A stretch of DNA of 64,000 nucleotides from NCBI RefSeq assembly GCF_003990975.1, contig NZ_RZJR01000003.1, positions 310,001-374,000 of the forward strand, given 5' to 3'. The position numbers were made by a program, and so were the translations under genes. Under the pieces are notes generated by a model. The model had not been told where the DNA came from, did no database searches, and was given only the letters and a program-made list of their open reading frames with translations. Source of the stretch: Cohnella sp. AR92 (lineage in GTDB: Bacteria; Bacillota; Bacilli; Paenibacillales; Paenibacillaceae). Shown piece by piece: positions 16,991-25,613 of this stretch. How positions within the stretch are numbered: the first letter of the stretch is position 1; each line of letters opens with the position of its first letter.

Positions 16991-17695
16991 ATGGATGTAC
17001 AGTCGAGTCACCGAATCAATATTGCGATCGACGGGCCTGCCGGAGCAGGCAAGAGCACCGTAGCCCGTCTCGTCGCTAACGCGCTTCAGTATATTTATGT
17101 CGATACGGGAGCGATGTACCGGGCTGTCACCATGATTGCCTTGGAACGCGGATTGTCTTCGGACAATGAACGAGAGATTGGACGACTTGCGAACGAGCTT
17201 GAGATCGAGCTTCTTCCCGGAGAAGGCGGTCAACGCGTCCTTGTGGACGGAGCGGACGTAACCGGACGCCTCCGTACGCTTGATGTGAACCGCAACGTAT
17301 CCGCAATAGCGGCTATCGAAGCGGTGCGCAAGAGAATGGCGGATCTCCAGAGGAAGATGGCTGCCGCCAAAGGCGTCGTGATGGATGGAAGGGATATCGG
17401 TACTCACGTTCTTCCGGACGCCGAGCTTAAAGTGTTCCTCACCGCATCTCCCAGAGAGCGGGCGGAACGAAGGTTCAGAGAGCTGGGGGACAACCCGGGA
17501 ATTACCCTTGACCAGCTGGAGCTCGATATCGCCGAGCGCGACCGTAAGGATCAGGAGAGGGAGTTTGCCCCGCTCGTTCAGGCGCCGGATGCCAGGTTCG
17601 TCGATTCGACAGGCTGGTCCATCGACCAAGTCGCGGAACAGATTGTTGAATGGGGACGCGCGGCGGCAAGAACCATTTCGGCGGGGGAGAAGTAA
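16991..17695 (+). CDS. cmk: Cytidylate kinase
   Basis: Cmk phosphorylates CMP and dCMP with ATP in pyrimidine nucleotide recycling. The P-loop GPAGAGKST is at about residues 15-23, followed by VDTGAMYRAV. The NMP-binding and LID segments follow, including GRDIGTHVLPDA and the R-rich lid ASPRERAERR. It has 234 aa. The start ATG lies 14 bases after AGGAGG, a rather long spacer, with no better in-frame start visible. It is followed three bases later by plsC. Confidence 0.95.
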   Translation: MDVQSSHRINIAIDGPAGAGKSTVARLVANALQYIYVDTGAMYRAVTMIALERGLSSDNEREIGRLANELEIELLPGEGGQRVLVDGADVTGRLRTLDVNRNVSAIAAIEAVRKRMADLQRKMAAAKGVVMDGRDIGTHVLPDAELKVFLTASPRERAERRFRELGDNPGITLDQLELDIAERDRKDQEREFAPLVQAPDARFVDSTGWSIDQVAEQIVEWGRAAARTISAGEK

Positions 17696-17698
17696 ATT

Positions 17699-18295
17699 AT
17701 GCTATATGGGTTTGCTAGGTCTTTGCTTCGCGTCATCTTCCAAGCGGTGTTCCGCTTCGAGGCGAGAGGCGTATCCAACATCCCGACCGAAGGCGCCGTG
17801 GTGCTCTGCAGCAATCATATGAGCTTATTCGATCCCATTACGCTAGGTCTCGCAGTCCCGCGCAAGGTGCATTACATGGCAAAGGAAGAGCTGTTCCGCA
17901 TTCCCGGTTTCGGGTCCTTGATCCGAGGGCTAGGCGCATTCCCGGTGAAGCGCGGCGGCGTTAGCAAGGAAGCCATTCGAACCGCGATCAATCTGCTGCG
18001 CGAAGGCAAAGTCATGGGGATCTTCCCCGAAGGCACCCGCAAGGGAGAGCGAATCGAGGGCGTGGGGATGGGCAAGCGTGGCGCCGTCAGCATGGCAGCC
18101 AGAGCAGGCGCAGCCGTCGTTCCGGTCGCTCTTGTCGGAGAGTACCGCTGGTTTCGCAAGATGGTCACCGTTTACGGAGCCCCGATCGACCTCTCGCCGT
18201 ATTTGGTGAAGGGCGAGGAGGATCTGGACGCCGCCACCGAGGTGCTGATGTCTCGAATTCGCGAGATGCTCCGCACGGGACAGCCGACAGGCTGA
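17699..18295 (+). CDS. plsC: 1-acyl-sn-glycerol-3-phosphate acyltransferase
   Basis: PlsC adds the second acyl chain to lysophosphatidic acid in phospholipid synthesis. The catalytic HxxxxD motif is in SNHMSLFDP near residue 40, and the substrate-binding FPEGTR motif is near 104. It has 198 aa, the short soluble or membrane-associated form. It starts three bases after the cmk stop, the usual cmk-plsC pairing. plsY and gpsA of the same pathway lie 5 kb downstream. Confidence 0.94.
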   Translation: MLYGFARSLLRVIFQAVFRFEARGVSNIPTEGAVVLCSNHMSLFDPITLGLAVPRKVHYMAKEELFRIPGFGSLIRGLGAFPVKRGGVSKEAIRTAINLLREGKVMGIFPEGTRKGERIEGVGMGKRGAVSMAARAGAAVVPVALVGEYRWFRKMVTVYGAPIDLSPYLVKGEEDLDAATEVLMSRIREMLRTGQPTG

Positions 18296-18393
18296 TCCGA
18301 ACAAACTCTTCTGTCGTCATGAATGATTTGTCGGGATTTCCAACATACTACAGGTATTATTTGGATCGTATGTCGTAAGTCGTCATTGTGCGA

Positions 18394-18423
18394 TTTAAAC
18401 GCCGCTTATGATGCGGGTTTAAA
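18394..18423 (+). promoter_or_regulatory. Leader hairpin before the S1-like gene
   Basis: TTTAAAC at 18394-18400 pairs with GTTTAAA at 18417-18423, and CCGC with GCGG inside, giving an 11-bp stem with one bulged base. It ends 18 bases before the AGGAGG of the next gene. It may shape the leader of the S1 mRNA. Confidence 0.45.
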
Positions 18424-18455
18424 TAAAGTTGGGGTAGATCTGAGGAGGTATTTTC

Positions 18456-19685
18456 ATGTCTGAAGAAATCAATGTTCAGGAATCGGCTTCCGAAACGGTA
18501 AGCCAGGATGCGCTTGAGAATGTCGTATCCATTAAGAAAGGCGACACCGTGAAGGGTACGATCGTCAAAATCGATGATAACCAAGCGTTCGTTAGCCTTG
18601 GATATAAATACGACGGCGTCATTCCGCTTCGCGAGCTTTCTTCCGTCAACCTGGAGAACGCTTCGGAAGCCGTGCAAATCGGCCAAGAAGTCGAAGCGAA
18701 GGTTGTCAGCATCAACGATGCGAAGGAGAGCCTCGTACTCTCCAAGCGCCAAATCGACAGCACTCGCGCATGGGACGATCTTCAAGCGAAGTTCGATAAC
18801 GGCGAAGTATTCGAAGTCACCGTTGCAGACGTCGTCAAGGGCGGCCTTGTCGCTGACGTTGGCGTTCGCGGCTTCATCCCTGCTTCCATGGTCGAGCGTC
18901 ACTTCGTTGAAGATTTCTCCGGCTACAAGGGACGCACGCTGCGTGTCAAAGTCAAGGAAATCGACCGCGAGAACAACAAGGTTATCCTGTCTCAGAAGGA
19001 AGTTCTTGAGGCGGAATACGAAACCCAGAAGCAACAAATCATGGCTAACCTGCAACCAGGCCAAGTGATCGAAGGTACGGTTCAACGCCTGACTCCGTTC
19101 GGAGCATTCGTTGACATCGGCGGCATCGACGGCCTCGTTCACGTATCCGAGATCGCATGGACGCATGTGGCTCATCCGGCTGACGTTGTCTCCGAAGGCC
19201 AAAACGTCAAGGTTAAGGTTCTGAAGGTCGATCCTTCGATCGGCAAGATCAGCCTTAGCATCAAGGCCGCTCAACCGGGACCTTGGGAATCGGCTGCCGG
19301 CCAATTCCAGATCGGCGAGATCGTTACGGGCGTCGTTAAGCGTCTCGTAAGCTTCGGCGCGTTCGTTGAGATCGCTCCAGGAGTCGAAGGCCTTGTCCAT
19401 ATCTCCCAGATCGCGCATCGCCACATCGCGACTCCGTTCGAAGTTCTGAAGGAAGGCCAAGAAGTCAAGGCCAAGGTTCTGGACTTCAACCCGGCCGAGA
19501 AGCGCGTCTCCCTCTCCATCAAGGAGACGGAAGAAGCTCCTCCTCGCGAAGAACGCGAACCTCGCGCAGAACGCGCTCCACGCGGACCGCGCGCTCCTCG
19601 CGAAGAAGTGAACCTGCCGCCGGCTGAGTCGATGAGCTTCACGCTTGGCGAGAAGTTCGGCGACAAGCTGAGCAAGTTCAAATAA
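18456..19685 (+). CDS. rpsA: 30S ribosomal protein S1 homolog (four S1 domains)
   Basis: This is the Bacillota S1-like protein (YpfD). It has four OB-fold S1 domains at about residues 25-95, 110-180, 195-265 and 280-350. They are recognisable by the repeated GxVxxxxxxGAFVxI...GLVHxSE/Q pattern in domains 3 and 4. The tail (about 355-390) is rich in Arg, Glu and Pro. S1 proteins bind mRNA and help initiation in Gram-negatives, but Bacillus YpfD is dispensable. It has 409 aa and ATG after TGAGGAGG. Confidence 0.93.
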   Translation: MSEEINVQESASETVSQDALENVVSIKKGDTVKGTIVKIDDNQAFVSLGYKYDGVIPLRELSSVNLENASEAVQIGQEVEAKVVSINDAKESLVLSKRQIDSTRAWDDLQAKFDNGEVFEVTVADVVKGGLVADVGVRGFIPASMVERHFVEDFSGYKGRTLRVKVKEIDRENNKVILSQKEVLEAEYETQKQQIMANLQPGQVIEGTVQRLTPFGAFVDIGGIDGLVHVSEIAWTHVAHPADVVSEGQNVKVKVLKVDPSIGKISLSIKAAQPGPWESAAGQFQIGEIVTGVVKRLVSFGAFVEIAPGVEGLVHISQIAHRHIATPFEVLKEGQEVKAKVLDFNPAEKRVSLSIKETEEAPPREEREPRAERAPRGPRAPREEVNLPPAESMSFTLGEKFGDKLSKFK

Positions 19686-19700
19686 GTATCGTTTAACAGA

Positions 19701-19734
19701 GCCCCTGGAAGCCTACGCTTCCGGGGGCTTTTTT
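19701..19734 (+). terminator. Intrinsic terminator after rpsA
   Basis: Twelve-base arms 19701-19712 and 19717-19728 pair around a 4-base loop, followed by a T6 run. Confidence 0.9.
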
Positions 19735-19809
19735 GTTGCCGTAGATGAAGGAAGGGCATGGAATAGGAGGCAATAAGCGAATACTAAGGCAGAATTGGAA
19801 GGAAGGGGG

Positions 19810-20433
19810 ATGGATGTGGAGCCCGGTTTGATTGCGATCGTCATCTGGATGGCTGTCGTCATTCTCTGGTGGAGCGGTTGGCGGAAGGAGCTGTCGGCAG
19901 GTTTGCCGGAATGGGGGCTGACTCTTTTTCTTGTGCTATGGCCCTTTGCCTACAGCAGAACGGTTGCGCTTGCGGGAATAGGTGAAATCAACCTGGGAGC
20001 GGCTCTGATTCTCGCTTCCGCTTTAACGGTATTGTCGGGAATGCAGACGATTCGCCGATGGACGGCGCTTGCAGCCGGGCTGCTCATCGCCTCCGTTGCT
20101 CTTTTCACGAATAAACTGACGCTGATGATTCCTGCCTTGCTTGTCTCCAACCCGCATTGGATCCTGGCCGTTATGATCGGAGCCCTTACCGTCATGCTGC
20201 TGCGCAACCCTGTGGAGCAATGGATCGCGCTCACGTTCGGGTTTACTCTTTCCGCAGTAGCGGAAGCGTGGTTGAGAGCTGAGCCGCGAGGATGGATCGT
20301 ACTGGGGGATTCGGAATGGATGGCGGTCTGGTGGCTTGCGATCGGCAGCTCTAGATGCCTGTCGTCTCTCGCGGCGAGAATGGCGAAAGCATGGGGCAAG
20401 CTGGGATTGAGAAAAGGGGGGCAGCGTTCATGA
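19810..20433 (+). CDS. Integral membrane protein, YphA-like
   Basis: A 207-aa protein with about seven hydrophobic helices and few polar residues. It is placed between the S1-like gene and the YIEGIA/der genes, where Bacillus subtilis has yphA. The name rests on position and membrane character only. The start ATG at 19810 follows GGAAGGGGG. Its stop overlaps the start of the YIEGIA gene by four bases (ATGA), so the two are coupled. Confidence 0.65.
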   Translation: MDVEPGLIAIVIWMAVVILWWSGWRKELSAGLPEWGLTLFLVLWPFAYSRTVALAGIGEINLGAALILASALTVLSGMQTIRRWTALAAGLLIASVALFTNKLTLMIPALLVSNPHWILAVMIGALTVMLLRNPVEQWIALTFGFTLSAVAEAWLRAEPRGWIVLGDSEWMAVWWLAIGSSRCLSSLAARMAKAWGKLGLRKGGQRS

Positions 20434-21350
20434 ACGCGTTGAAGCTGTTGGATCATTCGGATCTAACCGGGGTGGTGATGGGTACGATCTTCGGCGTCGC
20501 TTCCCGGTTTCTTATGCTGCAGAGCGATTATCGCCAGTATCCGGCTTATCCGCACGGCAAGCTGATTCATCTAGCTCTAGGAACGATTGCGGCGGCGCTA
20601 GGTTCGGTTGCGGTTCCGGCGCTCCTCAAGAAGGACTTCACGGCGATTACGTTCCTGGGTATGGCAGCGCAGCAATTCCGCGACGTGCGGAACATGGAGC
20701 GCAATACGCTGAGCGCGATCGACAAGCAGGAGCTCGTGCCGCGCGGGACGACGTACATAGAGGGAACGGCCGTCGTGTTCGAAGGCCGCAACTACTTATC
20801 GATACTGACCGCATTCTTGACCAGCATGGCGGTCGCGCTCTCCAGCTGGTTCGTCGGGTTGATCGTCGGCCTGATCTGTCTGGGAATTGTGATCCGGTTC
20901 CGCAAGGGCAAGACGATCAAGGACGTCGCGCAGATTGAATTCGCTCCGGTACGAGTGGAAGGGCCGAATGTGTCGGTAGGCGATATTTATATGATGAACG
21001 TAGGTCTGGAGGAGAGCCAGCAGATCATTCGGGATGTCGGGATCGGCTTTGTTCTTACGCCGAGAAGCGACGATGCCAAGGTGACGATCGCGAATCTCGG
21101 CCAGCGCCAAGCGATCCTACACGATGTGTCCGTGCGGCTGGGCGTCTACCGGGACGACGGCGAGCCGGGGCTGCTGCCGATGGCGAAGCTGGATTTGCAT
21201 ACGGGCAAGCTTGGCGTTCTGATCCTGCCGAGGGAGCATGAGAGAGCGGTTGCGCTTCAGGCGGTAAGCGACGTGCCGCTTCTGGAAGCGGCAGTCCGCA
21301 TGCCGACGCAGGCTAACCGCCACAAGGGAGGAATGCTTCCGAATGGCTAA
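20430..21350 (+). CDS. YIEGIA family protein
   Basis: A 306-aa protein with membrane helices near residues 20-35, 45-65 and 125-155, then a soluble C-terminal domain. The family-naming segment appears as YIEGTAVVFEGRNYL (I changed to T at the fifth position). The family is found in spore formers and is thought to act in sporulation, with a small partner protein encoded next to it. I start at ATG 20430 with GGGGGGC upstream, overlapping the preceding stop. It overlaps the next small gene by eight bases. Confidence 0.78.
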   Translation: MNALKLLDHSDLTGVVMGTIFGVASRFLMLQSDYRQYPAYPHGKLIHLALGTIAAALGSVAVPALLKKDFTAITFLGMAAQQFRDVRNMERNTLSAIDKQELVPRGTTYIEGTAVVFEGRNYLSILTAFLTSMAVALSSWFVGLIVGLICLGIVIRFRKGKTIKDVAQIEFAPVRVEGPNVSVGDIYMMNVGLEESQQIIRDVGIGFVLTPRSDDAKVTIANLGQRQAILHDVSVRLGVYRDDGEPGLLPMAKLDLHTGKLGVLILPREHERAVALQAVSDVPLLEAAVRMPTQANRHKGGMLPNG

Positions 21351-21522
21351 GATCGTCGCCGTCGTCACGAGCAAGCCGGAGAAGGTGGGAGGCGGGCTGC
21401 CGGTCTTCCATGCGGAAGATCAGAAGGAAGCGGAGGGGCTGGCCCATCTGATGGAGAAAATTCTAGACGCCGCCGCGCACCGCTTGGAGGACCACTTGTA
21501 TATCCTTGTGGACCGCCATTGA
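21343..21522 (+). CDS. Capping complex subunit for YIEGIA (59 aa)
   Basis: ATG at 21343 opens a 59-aa frame that ends at TGA 21520-21522. The product begins MAKIVAVVTSKPEKV and ends HLYILVDRH. This fits the small partner family known to sit next to YIEGIA genes in spore formers. GGGAGG lies about eleven bases before the start, and the gene begins inside the last codons of the YIEGIA gene. The function is only known by association. Confidence 0.72.
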   Translation: MAKIVAVVTSKPEKVGGGLPVFHAEDQKEAEGLAHLMEKILDAAAHRLEDHLYILVDRH

Positions 21523-21549
21523 AGAACCGTTATACATTCCCGGTTTTTT

Positions 21550-21577
21550 TTGTTATGATGAGGGATGTTACTATAAT
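21550..21577 (+). promoter_or_regulatory. Putative sigma-A promoter of der
   Basis: TTGTTA at 21550-21555 and TATAAT at 21572-21577, spacer 16 bases, 34 bases before the der start codon. Confidence 0.5.
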
Positions 21578-21611
21578 GTTACTATGACGATGTTAATTGA
21601 GGAGTGAAGGC

Positions 21612-22934
21612 ATGGCAAGACCCGTAATCGCCATCGTGGGGAGGCCGAACGTTGGCAAATCCACGATTTTCAACCGGATTATCGGCGACCGGCTAGCCAT
21701 CGTGGAGGACAAACCTGGGGTAACTCGGGACCGCATCTACGGAACCGGAGAATGGAATGGCGTAGCATTCAGCGTCATTGATACAGGAGGCATCGAGATC
21801 GACGGAGACGACGGCATGCTGCGGCTTATCCGCATGCAGGCGGAGCTCGCGATCGAGGAAGCGGATGTCATTGTATTCATGGTAGATGCCAAAACCGGAG
21901 TGACGAACTCGGACGAGGAAGTGGCGCAGATTCTGTTCCGTTCCGGCAAACCGGTCGTCGTTGCGGTTAACAAAGTGGATAACCTTCAACGAATGGACGA
22001 TATTTACGAATTTTACAGTTTGGGCTTCGGAGACCCGGTCGCTCTCTCGGGCTCTCACGGGATCGGGATCGGAGATTTGCTCGACGCGACGGTCAAGCTG
22101 CTTCCGGTCAAGGAAGACCAAGTGTACGACGACGATGTTATCAAGGTTGCGCTGATCGGCCGTCCGAACGTCGGCAAGTCTTCTCTCGTCAACGCGATTC
22201 TCGGCGAAGAGCGGGTGATCGTGAGCGAAGTCGCCGGAACGACGCGGGACGCCATCGATACTCCGTTCGAGAAGGACGGGCAGAAGTACGTTCTGATCGA
22301 CACGGCGGGCATGCGGAAGCGCGGGAAAGTATACGAGACGACGGAGAAATACAGCGTCATGCGTTCGATGAAGGCGATCGAACGGGCTGACGTGGCTCTT
22401 ATCGTGATCAACGGCGAAGAAGGCATTATCGAACAGGATAAGCACATTGCCGGTTACGCGCACGAGCTCGGCAAGGCGTCCATCTTCGTCGTGAACAAAT
22501 GGGATGCGGTCGAGAAGGGCGACAAGACGATGCAGCACTTCACCAATTCGATCCGCGACCATTTCCTGTTCATGTCTTATGCTCCGATCGTCTTCTTGTC
22601 GGCGAAGACGAAGCAGCGCCTGCATAAGCTGTTCCCGGTCATTAACCATGTCGCGGAGCAGCATGCGATGCGGATTCCGACTCACGTGCTCAACGATATC
22701 GTATCGGATGCCGTCGCCGTGACACCTCCGCCTTCCGACAAGGGAAGACGCCTTCGGATCAACTACGTGACCCAAGTAGCGGTCAAGCCGCCGACCTTGC
22801 TGATCTTCGTGAACGATCCGGAATTGATGCACTTCTCTTACGAGAGGTTCCTTGAGAACAAGATCAGGGCCGCGTTCGACTTCGAAGGGACGCCGCTGAG
22901 GCTGTTTACTCGGCGCAAATCCGATCAGGAATAG
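21612..22934 (+). CDS. der: Ribosome biogenesis GTPase Der
   Basis: Der (EngA) is an essential GTPase with two tandem G domains that acts in 50S subunit assembly. The first P-loop GRPNVGKST is near residue 10 and the second GRPNVGKSS near 183. Both have DTxG switch II motifs (DTGGI, DTAGM) and NKxD (NKVD, NKWD). The C-terminal KH-like domain follows from about 355. It has 440 aa. The start ATG at 21612 follows GAGGAG; five extra codons from 21597 overlap that site and are rejected. Confidence 0.96.
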   Translation: MARPVIAIVGRPNVGKSTIFNRIIGDRLAIVEDKPGVTRDRIYGTGEWNGVAFSVIDTGGIEIDGDDGMLRLIRMQAELAIEEADVIVFMVDAKTGVTNSDEEVAQILFRSGKPVVVAVNKVDNLQRMDDIYEFYSLGFGDPVALSGSHGIGIGDLLDATVKLLPVKEDQVYDDDVIKVALIGRPNVGKSSLVNAILGEERVIVSEVAGTTRDAIDTPFEKDGQKYVLIDTAGMRKRGKVYETTEKYSVMRSMKAIERADVALIVINGEEGIIEQDKHIAGYAHELGKASIFVVNKWDAVEKGDKTMQHFTNSIRDHFLFMSYAPIVFLSAKTKQRLHKLFPVINHVAEQHAMRIPTHVLNDIVSDAVAVTPPPSDKGRRLRINYVTQVAVKPPTLLIFVNDPELMHFSYERFLENKIRAAFDFEGTPLRLFTRRKSDQE

Positions 22935-22947
22935 GAGAGACCCATAA

Positions 22948-23565
22948 GTGACCGCTTCAATCATAGCGATTGTAATCAGTTATCTGCTCGGTTCGGTATC
23001 GTTCAGCATTCTCATCGCCCGCTGGCTGATGAAGATCGATATCCGGCACCATGGCAGCGGCAACGCGGGCGCGACGAATACGCTCCGCGTGCTGGGCAAG
23101 AAGCCCGCGATTGCGGTATTCCTGCTCGATATCGCCAAAGGAATTGTCGCCGTGCTGCTCGGCATGTGGCTCGGCGGCGATTCCGACTGGGTACCCGTTC
23201 TGTGCGGTCTGGCCGCCATCGCCGGCCATAATTGGCCGATCTACTTCCGCTTCAAAGGCGGCAAGGGCATCGCGACGACGGTCGGCGTCATGGCGACCTT
23301 GTGCTTCGTTCCCGTGCTGATTGCCGGCATTATCGCTATCGTTATTATCGCGCTTACCCGCTACGTGTCTCTCGGTTCGATCATCCTCGTCGTTCTCGTG
23401 CCGATTATTCTCGCGATCGGAAGCTGGAGCGCCCCGTTTATCTGGGGAGCGGTCATCATCGCGGCGCTGGCAATCGCCAGACACCGGAAGAATATCGTCA
23501 AGCTGCTGAACGGCACGGAGAATAAGCTCGGCAGCCGCAAGAAAGGTGAGCCGCATGGAGCGTAA
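22948..23565 (+). CDS. plsY: Glycerol-3-phosphate acyltransferase PlsY
   Basis: PlsY is the membrane enzyme that moves the acyl group from acyl-phosphate to glycerol-3-phosphate, the first step of phosphatidate synthesis. It has five to seven helices. The three family motifs are seen as SGNAGATN (about 33-40), GHNWPIYFRFKGGKG (near 93) and a later GxxxxH-type region. It has 205 aa with a GTG start after GGAGAG. It overlaps gpsA, whose product makes its substrate. Confidence 0.95.
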   Translation: MTASIIAIVISYLLGSVSFSILIARWLMKIDIRHHGSGNAGATNTLRVLGKKPAIAVFLLDIAKGIVAVLLGMWLGGDSDWVPVLCGLAAIAGHNWPIYFRFKGGKGIATTVGVMATLCFVPVLIAGIIAIVIIALTRYVSLGSIILVVLVPIILAIGSWSAPFIWGAVIIAALAIARHRKNIVKLLNGTENKLGSRKKGEPHGA

Positions 23566-24577
23566 ATCCGTTACCGTTCTCGTCGCGGGGAGCTGGGGGA
23601 CGGCACTGGCCAGAGTGCTGGCGGATAACGGACATGCCGTTACCCTGTGGACGCGCAATGAAGCCCAAGCGAAGGAGATCAACGAGGAGCGCCGCAACTC
23701 GAGGTTCCTGAAGGATGCCGAATTGCCCGAGGGCATTACTGCCGTTACCGACATCGAAGCTGCTGTATCTTCGGCGGAAGCCGTCGTCTTCGTTTCGCCT
23801 TCATCGGCTATAAGAGATGTGGCGCGAGCCGCCAAGCCGCACCTGCGCCAGGATTCTCTCGTGATTCATGCCACCAAAGGCTTCGAGACCGAAACCCTTA
23901 AAAGAATGTCGATCGTCCTGTCGGAAGAACTAGGTCGCCCGGAGGAAGAGATCGTCGATCTCTCCGGTCCCAGCCACGCGGAGGAAGTCATCTATCGTCT
24001 GCCGACTACCGTCGTCGTCTCGTCAAGCCGTCTGGAGTGCGCGGAAGCGGCTCAGGATCTGTTCATGAACGATTCCTACTTCCGCGTCTATACGAATTCC
24101 GATATTATCGGGGTGGAGACCGCCGGCGCGATCAAGAACATCATCGCGCTCGGAGCGGGGCTGTCCGATGGGCTCGGCTTCGGGGATAACGCCAGGGCCG
24201 CTCTCATTACCCGCGGATTAGCCGAGATCGCAAGGCTGGGCAAGGCGATGGGCGCGAACCCGATGACCTTCTCGGGACTCGCGGGGATCGGCGATTTGAT
24301 CGCCACCTGCACGAGCCAGCACAGCCGCAACTGGCGCGCCGGTTCCATGCTGGCGCAAGGGCTGGCTCTGGATGAAGTGCTCGAGAAGATGGGGATGGTC
24401 GTCGAGGGAGTGCGCACCACCAAAGCGGCAAAGCGCCTGTCCGAGATTCACTCCGTCGAGATGCCGATTACCCAGCAGCTCTACAAGGTTCTGTTCGAAG
24501 GCAAAGAACCTTCCAAAGCGGTAGGAGCCCTTATGGGGCGCGTCCGCACGCACGAGTACGAGAATTTATCCTTATAG
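23555..24577 (+). CDS. gpsA: NAD(P)H-dependent glycerol-3-phosphate dehydrogenase
   Basis: GpsA reduces dihydroxyacetone phosphate to glycerol-3-phosphate for phospholipid synthesis. The N-terminal Rossmann motif reads VLVAGSWGTALA. The first Gly of the usual GxGxxG is Val here. The catalytic Lys lies in GAIKNIIAL (about 190), and GDNARAALITRG is conserved. It has 340 aa. ATG 23555 has AAAGGTG upstream and overlaps the end of plsY by 11 bases; GTG 23546 is an alternative start. The Val substitution should be noted, but the rest of the protein is intact. Confidence 0.95.
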   Translation: MERKSVTVLVAGSWGTALARVLADNGHAVTLWTRNEAQAKEINEERRNSRFLKDAELPEGITAVTDIEAAVSSAEAVVFVSPSSAIRDVARAAKPHLRQDSLVIHATKGFETETLKRMSIVLSEELGRPEEEIVDLSGPSHAEEVIYRLPTTVVVSSSRLECAEAAQDLFMNDSYFRVYTNSDIIGVETAGAIKNIIALGAGLSDGLGFGDNARAALITRGLAEIARLGKAMGANPMTFSGLAGIGDLIATCTSQHSRNWRAGSMLAQGLALDEVLEKMGMVVEGVRTTKAAKRLSEIHSVEMPITQQLYKVLFEGKEPSKAVGALMGRVRTHEYENLSL

Positions 24578-24664
24578 GAGACGTCTTGATCCTAGGCTGA
24601 CAGCCTACACCGTTTACCCCTTCCCTTCATAGGATACATGGCAGGATTGCGGAGGAGGGCGAAC

Positions 24665-24940
24665 ATGGACAAGAAAGTATCCAAGGATATACTCGGCGCG
24701 GTCAACAAAAAAACAGGCAAGAACATCACCGAGAACTCGATCAAAAAAATCGCGGGAGGCGTAACGCCCAGCACGCTGCAGAGCGAGACGCAAATCCGCC
24801 AATTGATCAAGCAGGTATCGACGATGGCAGGAGTTCCTGTCTCGGAGGATACGGTGAAGGAGATCGTCGGGGCCGTGAAGAAGAGCGGCATGAACATGGA
24901 TAGCTTGGAAGGCCTCATGAAGATGATGTTGAAGAAGTAG
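24665..24940 (+). CDS. Stage VI sporulation protein F-like
   Basis: A 91-aa protein resembling the SpoVIF/YjcC family, which helps assemble the spore coat in Bacillus subtilis. It is polar and helical, with the pattern ...ILGAVNKKTGKNI... and ...IRQLIKQVSTMAGVPVSEDTV. A Met/Lys-rich tail ends it. GGAGGAGGG lies nine bases before ATG 24665. It is a single gene between gpsA and a terminator. The family call rests on overall pattern, so some doubt remains. Confidence 0.7.
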   Translation: MDKKVSKDILGAVNKKTGKNITENSIKKIAGGVTPSTLQSETQIRQLIKQVSTMAGVPVSEDTVKEIVGAVKKSGMNMDSLEGLMKMMLKK

Positions 24941-24970
24941 TCCGAGCTGCTGCTTCCGGCCTGCTCGTTA

Positions 24971-25008
24971 AACCTCGTTGGCGTCAAACGTCGACGGGGT
25001 TTTCTTTT
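24971..25008 (+). terminator. Intrinsic terminator after the spoVIF-like gene
   Basis: AACCTCG at 24971-24977 pairs with CGGGGTT at 24995-25001, with partial pairing inside, then a T-rich tail. Confidence 0.65.
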
Positions 25009-25083
25009 ATTCGCTTGGCGAAAATGGTATAATATTCAGGATTTTTTAAATGGGTGGACGTAGAAGGGATAGAAGCCAACAAT

Positions 25084-25263
25084 ATGGATCCGATGATGAA
25101 AATGTGGGTCTCGTTTGTCGGGATCGGCTTGATGGTGCTGGCGGCGGTGCTCGTAATGTTCGCTAGAGCGAAGACGAGGGGCTTCATTCGGATGTCCCTG
25201 TCGTTGATCGCCTTCGTTCTCCTGCTATCCGGCATGATCTGCGGGCTTGTTGCTATCGTATAA
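25084..25263 (+). CDS. yphE: YphE-like small membrane protein (DUF2768)
   Basis: A 59-aa protein of two membrane helices; its start, MKMWVSFVGIGLMVL, resembles Bacillus YphE (DUF2768). Its place after gpsA also agrees. I use ATG 25084 with AAGGGAT upstream; a GTG at 25054 would add ten residues but has no ribosome site. A TATAAT lies at 25028-25033. Function unknown; the family is limited to spore formers. Confidence 0.72.
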   Translation: MDPMMKMWVSFVGIGLMVLAAVLVMFARAKTRGFIRMSLSLIAFVLLLSGMICGLVAIV

Positions 25264-25290
25264 GCCATACATACTTCGGGGGAAGCAGCT

Positions 25291-25584
25291 ATGATTACTT
25301 TAATCGGAAGAACCCGCACCGCAGTCGTGGAGCCGCGAACCGGCATAAGTCTGCTTAACCTGGCGAAGGAAGCGGGCGTCGATTGGCAGTTCAATTGCTC
25401 CAGGGGAACGTGCGCCAGATGCCGTTGCATCGTCGCGGTTGGAGCGGATCTGCTCGCGGAGGTCACGGACGCGGAATGGGATCGTCTCGGGGAAGAAGAA
25501 TTGGAGCAAGGTTATCGGCTCGGCTGCCAAGCGGTGATCGAGCGAGAAGGCACGCTGGAAGCAAGAAATAAAACGTATTTCTGA
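25291..25584 (+). CDS. 2Fe-2S ferredoxin
   Basis: A 97-aa electron carrier of the plant-type [2Fe-2S] ferredoxin fold. The cluster Cys are seen as C-x5-C-x2-C in FNCSRGTCARC near residues 35-43 (one further Cys follows at 45), with the last ligand in GYRLGCQAV near residue 78. It starts with ATG after GGGGGAAG. A second, related ferredoxin follows after 29 bases. The electron partner is unknown; no oxygenase or reductase gene lies next to it. Confidence 0.88.
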   Translation: MITLIGRTRTAVVEPRTGISLLNLAKEAGVDWQFNCSRGTCARCRCIVAVGADLLAEVTDAEWDRLGEEELEQGYRLGCQAVIEREGTLEARNKTYF

Positions 25585-25613
25585 TCGGCGAGAAGAACGG
25601 AGGGAAGGCGGCC

